This document shows, piece after piece, positions 62,718 to 64,000 of a stretch of DNA of 64,000 nt. The stretch is from the NCBI GenBank assembly GCA_046299555.1, contig JBKBHS010000001.1, positions 1,488,001-1,552,000 on the forward strand, written 5' to 3'. This DNA is from CALKJP01 sp046299555. GTDB taxonomy: Bacteria > Bacteroidota > Bacteroidia > JACCXN01. The notes beneath the pieces are model-generated. The model was given only the letters and a program-made list of their open reading frames with translations. It searched no databases and was not told where the DNA came from. How positions within the stretch are numbered: position 1 is the stretch's first letter; the number at the start of each line of letters is the position of its first letter. Position numbers and translations under genes: made by a program.

Positions 62718-63991
62718 TGTTCAGAGCTATTGCCAATACTGTATTTACACGTTTCTTTTTTGCCATAGTAAATTTTGTGGTGGTTATAGGCACTGCACGA
62801 TTTTTAGGTGCTGAGGTAAGAGGGGTTATTAGTTTGATTGGTGTTGGAACATCTGTTTTGCATGTTTTAAGTAATTTGGTAGGAGGTACTTCATTGGTGT
62901 ATTTTGGAGCACGGCAAAATAAACGCGAATTACTATATATTTCTTATGTCTGGTGTATTATATCTTCAGTTATTGGAACATTTTTATTATCTATTTTTAA
63001 TGTTATTCCTAAAGAACATCTTTTTGATGTTTTCTTTTTAGGTGTATTATTGTGTTTAGGAAGTATCAATCAGCAATTATTGCTTGCTGATAAAAAGATT
63101 TTAGGATATAATGTTTCATCATTTGTACAGGCGCTATTACTAGTAGTAGTTTTTCTTTTCATGGTCTTTATTCAGGAAGATAAAAACATTCAAAGTTTTT
63201 TAATAGCGCTTTATACAAGTTATTCAGCATGTTTTATTGCAACTATTTTTGCAGGATTAGATTTAAAAAAATCAGAAAATAGAATAGGATTTTCGCACTT
63301 ATTCAAACAGCTTGTTCAGCATGGTTTTGTAATACAGCTTGCATCTTTATTGCAATTAATTAATTATCGATTTAGCTTTTATTTGCTCGAAAAAAACTTT
63401 GGCAGCAAAACACTTGGTGTATTTTCTGTCACCATTGCATTGTCAGAAGCACTTTGGATTTTAAGCAGAAGCATGGCAACAGTACAATATTCCTATATTT
63501 CTAACAGCGATGATAAAAAAGAACATGTAAGGATAACTGTCATCTTTTCAAAACTTGTTTTCCTATTAACGTTAATTACAATTTTGGCAATGATGATTTT
63601 GCCTGACAGTATTTACATATGGCTTTTAGGTAAGGATTTTCAAGGTATTAAACACCTAATATTTTTAATGATTCCTGGAATTTTATGGCATAGCATCACA
63701 TCTATTTTAGCTCATTATTTTTCAGGAAATGCCAATTTTAAAATTAATACCTATGCTTCAGGTATTGCTTCTATTGTGTCATTATTTGCTTATTCATTTT
63801 TTATTCCATTGTGGGGAATTAAAGGGGCTTGTATAGCTTCCAATATGGTATATTTTACCTCATTTGCTTATAGTATTTTTAAGTTCCATCAATTAAGCAA
63901 TACTTCGTTTAGTATTTGGATGCCCGGTAAACACGATAAGCAAGGCATTCAGAAAGTTTTATATTTACTACGAATAAAAAAGAAACAATAA
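62717..63991 (+). CDS. Oligosaccharide flippase (Wzx-like)
   Basis: A 424-residue, 12-TM protein of the polysaccharide biosynthesis/MOP family. FFFAIVNFVVVIGTARFLGA is the first TM pair. LLQLINYRFSFYLLEKNFGS (about 216-235) and LGVFSVTIALSEALWILSRS fit the family's central region. It probably flips the lipid-linked glycan that the preceding glycosyltransferase helps make. The start overlaps the GT4 stop by one base (TAATG). The gene is complete, ending 10 bp from the window edge. Confidence 0.85.
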   Translation: MFRAIANTVFTRFFFAIVNFVVVIGTARFLGAEVRGVISLIGVGTSVLHVLSNLVGGTSLVYFGARQNKRELLYISYVWCIISSVIGTFLLSIFNVIPKEHLFDVFFLGVLLCLGSINQQLLLADKKILGYNVSSFVQALLLVVVFLFMVFIQEDKNIQSFLIALYTSYSACFIATIFAGLDLKKSENRIGFSHLFKQLVQHGFVIQLASLLQLINYRFSFYLLEKNFGSKTLGVFSVTIALSEALWILSRSMATVQYSYISNSDDKKEHVRITVIFSKLVFLLTLITILAMMILPDSIYIWLLGKDFQGIKHLIFLMIPGILWHSITSILAHYFSGNANFKINTYASGIASIVSLFAYSFFIPLWGIKGACIASNMVYFTSFAYSIFKFHQLSNTSFSIWMPGKHDKQGIQKVLYLLRIKKKQ

Positions 63992-64000
63992 TTTTTTAAA

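Overview
The window is AT-rich, about one third GC by eye, and reads as a chromosomal segment of a Bacteroidota bacterium. The signs are many outer-membrane-type and lipoprotein genes, DUF4476, DUF1573, PD40 and DUF4139 (MuiA) families, glutamine-dependent surface-sugar genes, a Y_Y_Y/SpoIIE sensor, and 18 copies of the Bacteroidota -7 promoter motif TANNTTTG placed just upstream of genes on both strands. No rRNA, CRISPR array or intact transposase was seen.

Layout. 1-1750: accessory-looking end with a 59-residue WD(I/L)(E/D)LPE-repeat protein, a roughly 30-bp degenerate repeat array with ACGCGCGT-type cores, and one unknown membrane protein. 1747-2059: tRNA-Arg, tRNA-Pro and tRNA-Ser on the minus strand. 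2296-6869: oligopeptide ABC transporter genes (lipoprotein plus two permeases with large insertions, no ATPases). 6865-18465: an 11.6-kb variable block bracketed by two identical 34-bp terminator copies. It holds a transposase-like fragment, a GT2/GT39 glycosyltransferase pair, and a three-gene DISARM-like anti-phage operon (drmE-drmA-drmB) that lacks drmC and any methyltransferase and is itself bracketed by related intergenic repeats. 18467-21203: a MuiA-type protein and a 1-kb repeat-rich gap.

21204-29297: CoA-binding protein, class III aminotransferase, an outer-membrane protein, a split transketolase whose halves are separated by a von Willebrand A gene, a GT2 protein fused to a degenerate sugar-phosphotransferase domain, and recR. 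29412-37508: hydrolase, GT2 polyprenyl-phosphate-type glycosyltransferase, DCC protein, a class II glutamine amidotransferase fused to an N-acetyl-sugar amidotransferase, a two-gene GT-C-like membrane enzyme and a flippase, together a surface-glycan set. 37575-50242: mostly housekeeping genes (S41 protease, DUF1573, GNAT, pabA/trpG, PD40/TPR protein, rhomboid, aconitase, porin-like proteins, 2-Cys peroxiredoxin, ZIP transporter, methyltransferase).

50378-55580: a sensor-phosphatase followed by SiaB and SiaC homologues, a partner-switch module in which SiaC keeps a threonine at position 68. 55632-63991: DUF423, rarA, SRPBCC protein, pyrE, NUDIX hydrolase, tRNA-His, a copper-type P1B ATPase, then a GT4 glycosyltransferase and a second flippase.

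The most noteworthy region is the terminator-flanked block with the methyltransferase-less DrmE-DrmA-DrmB operon. Function calls rest on motifs read by eye; no database search was possible.
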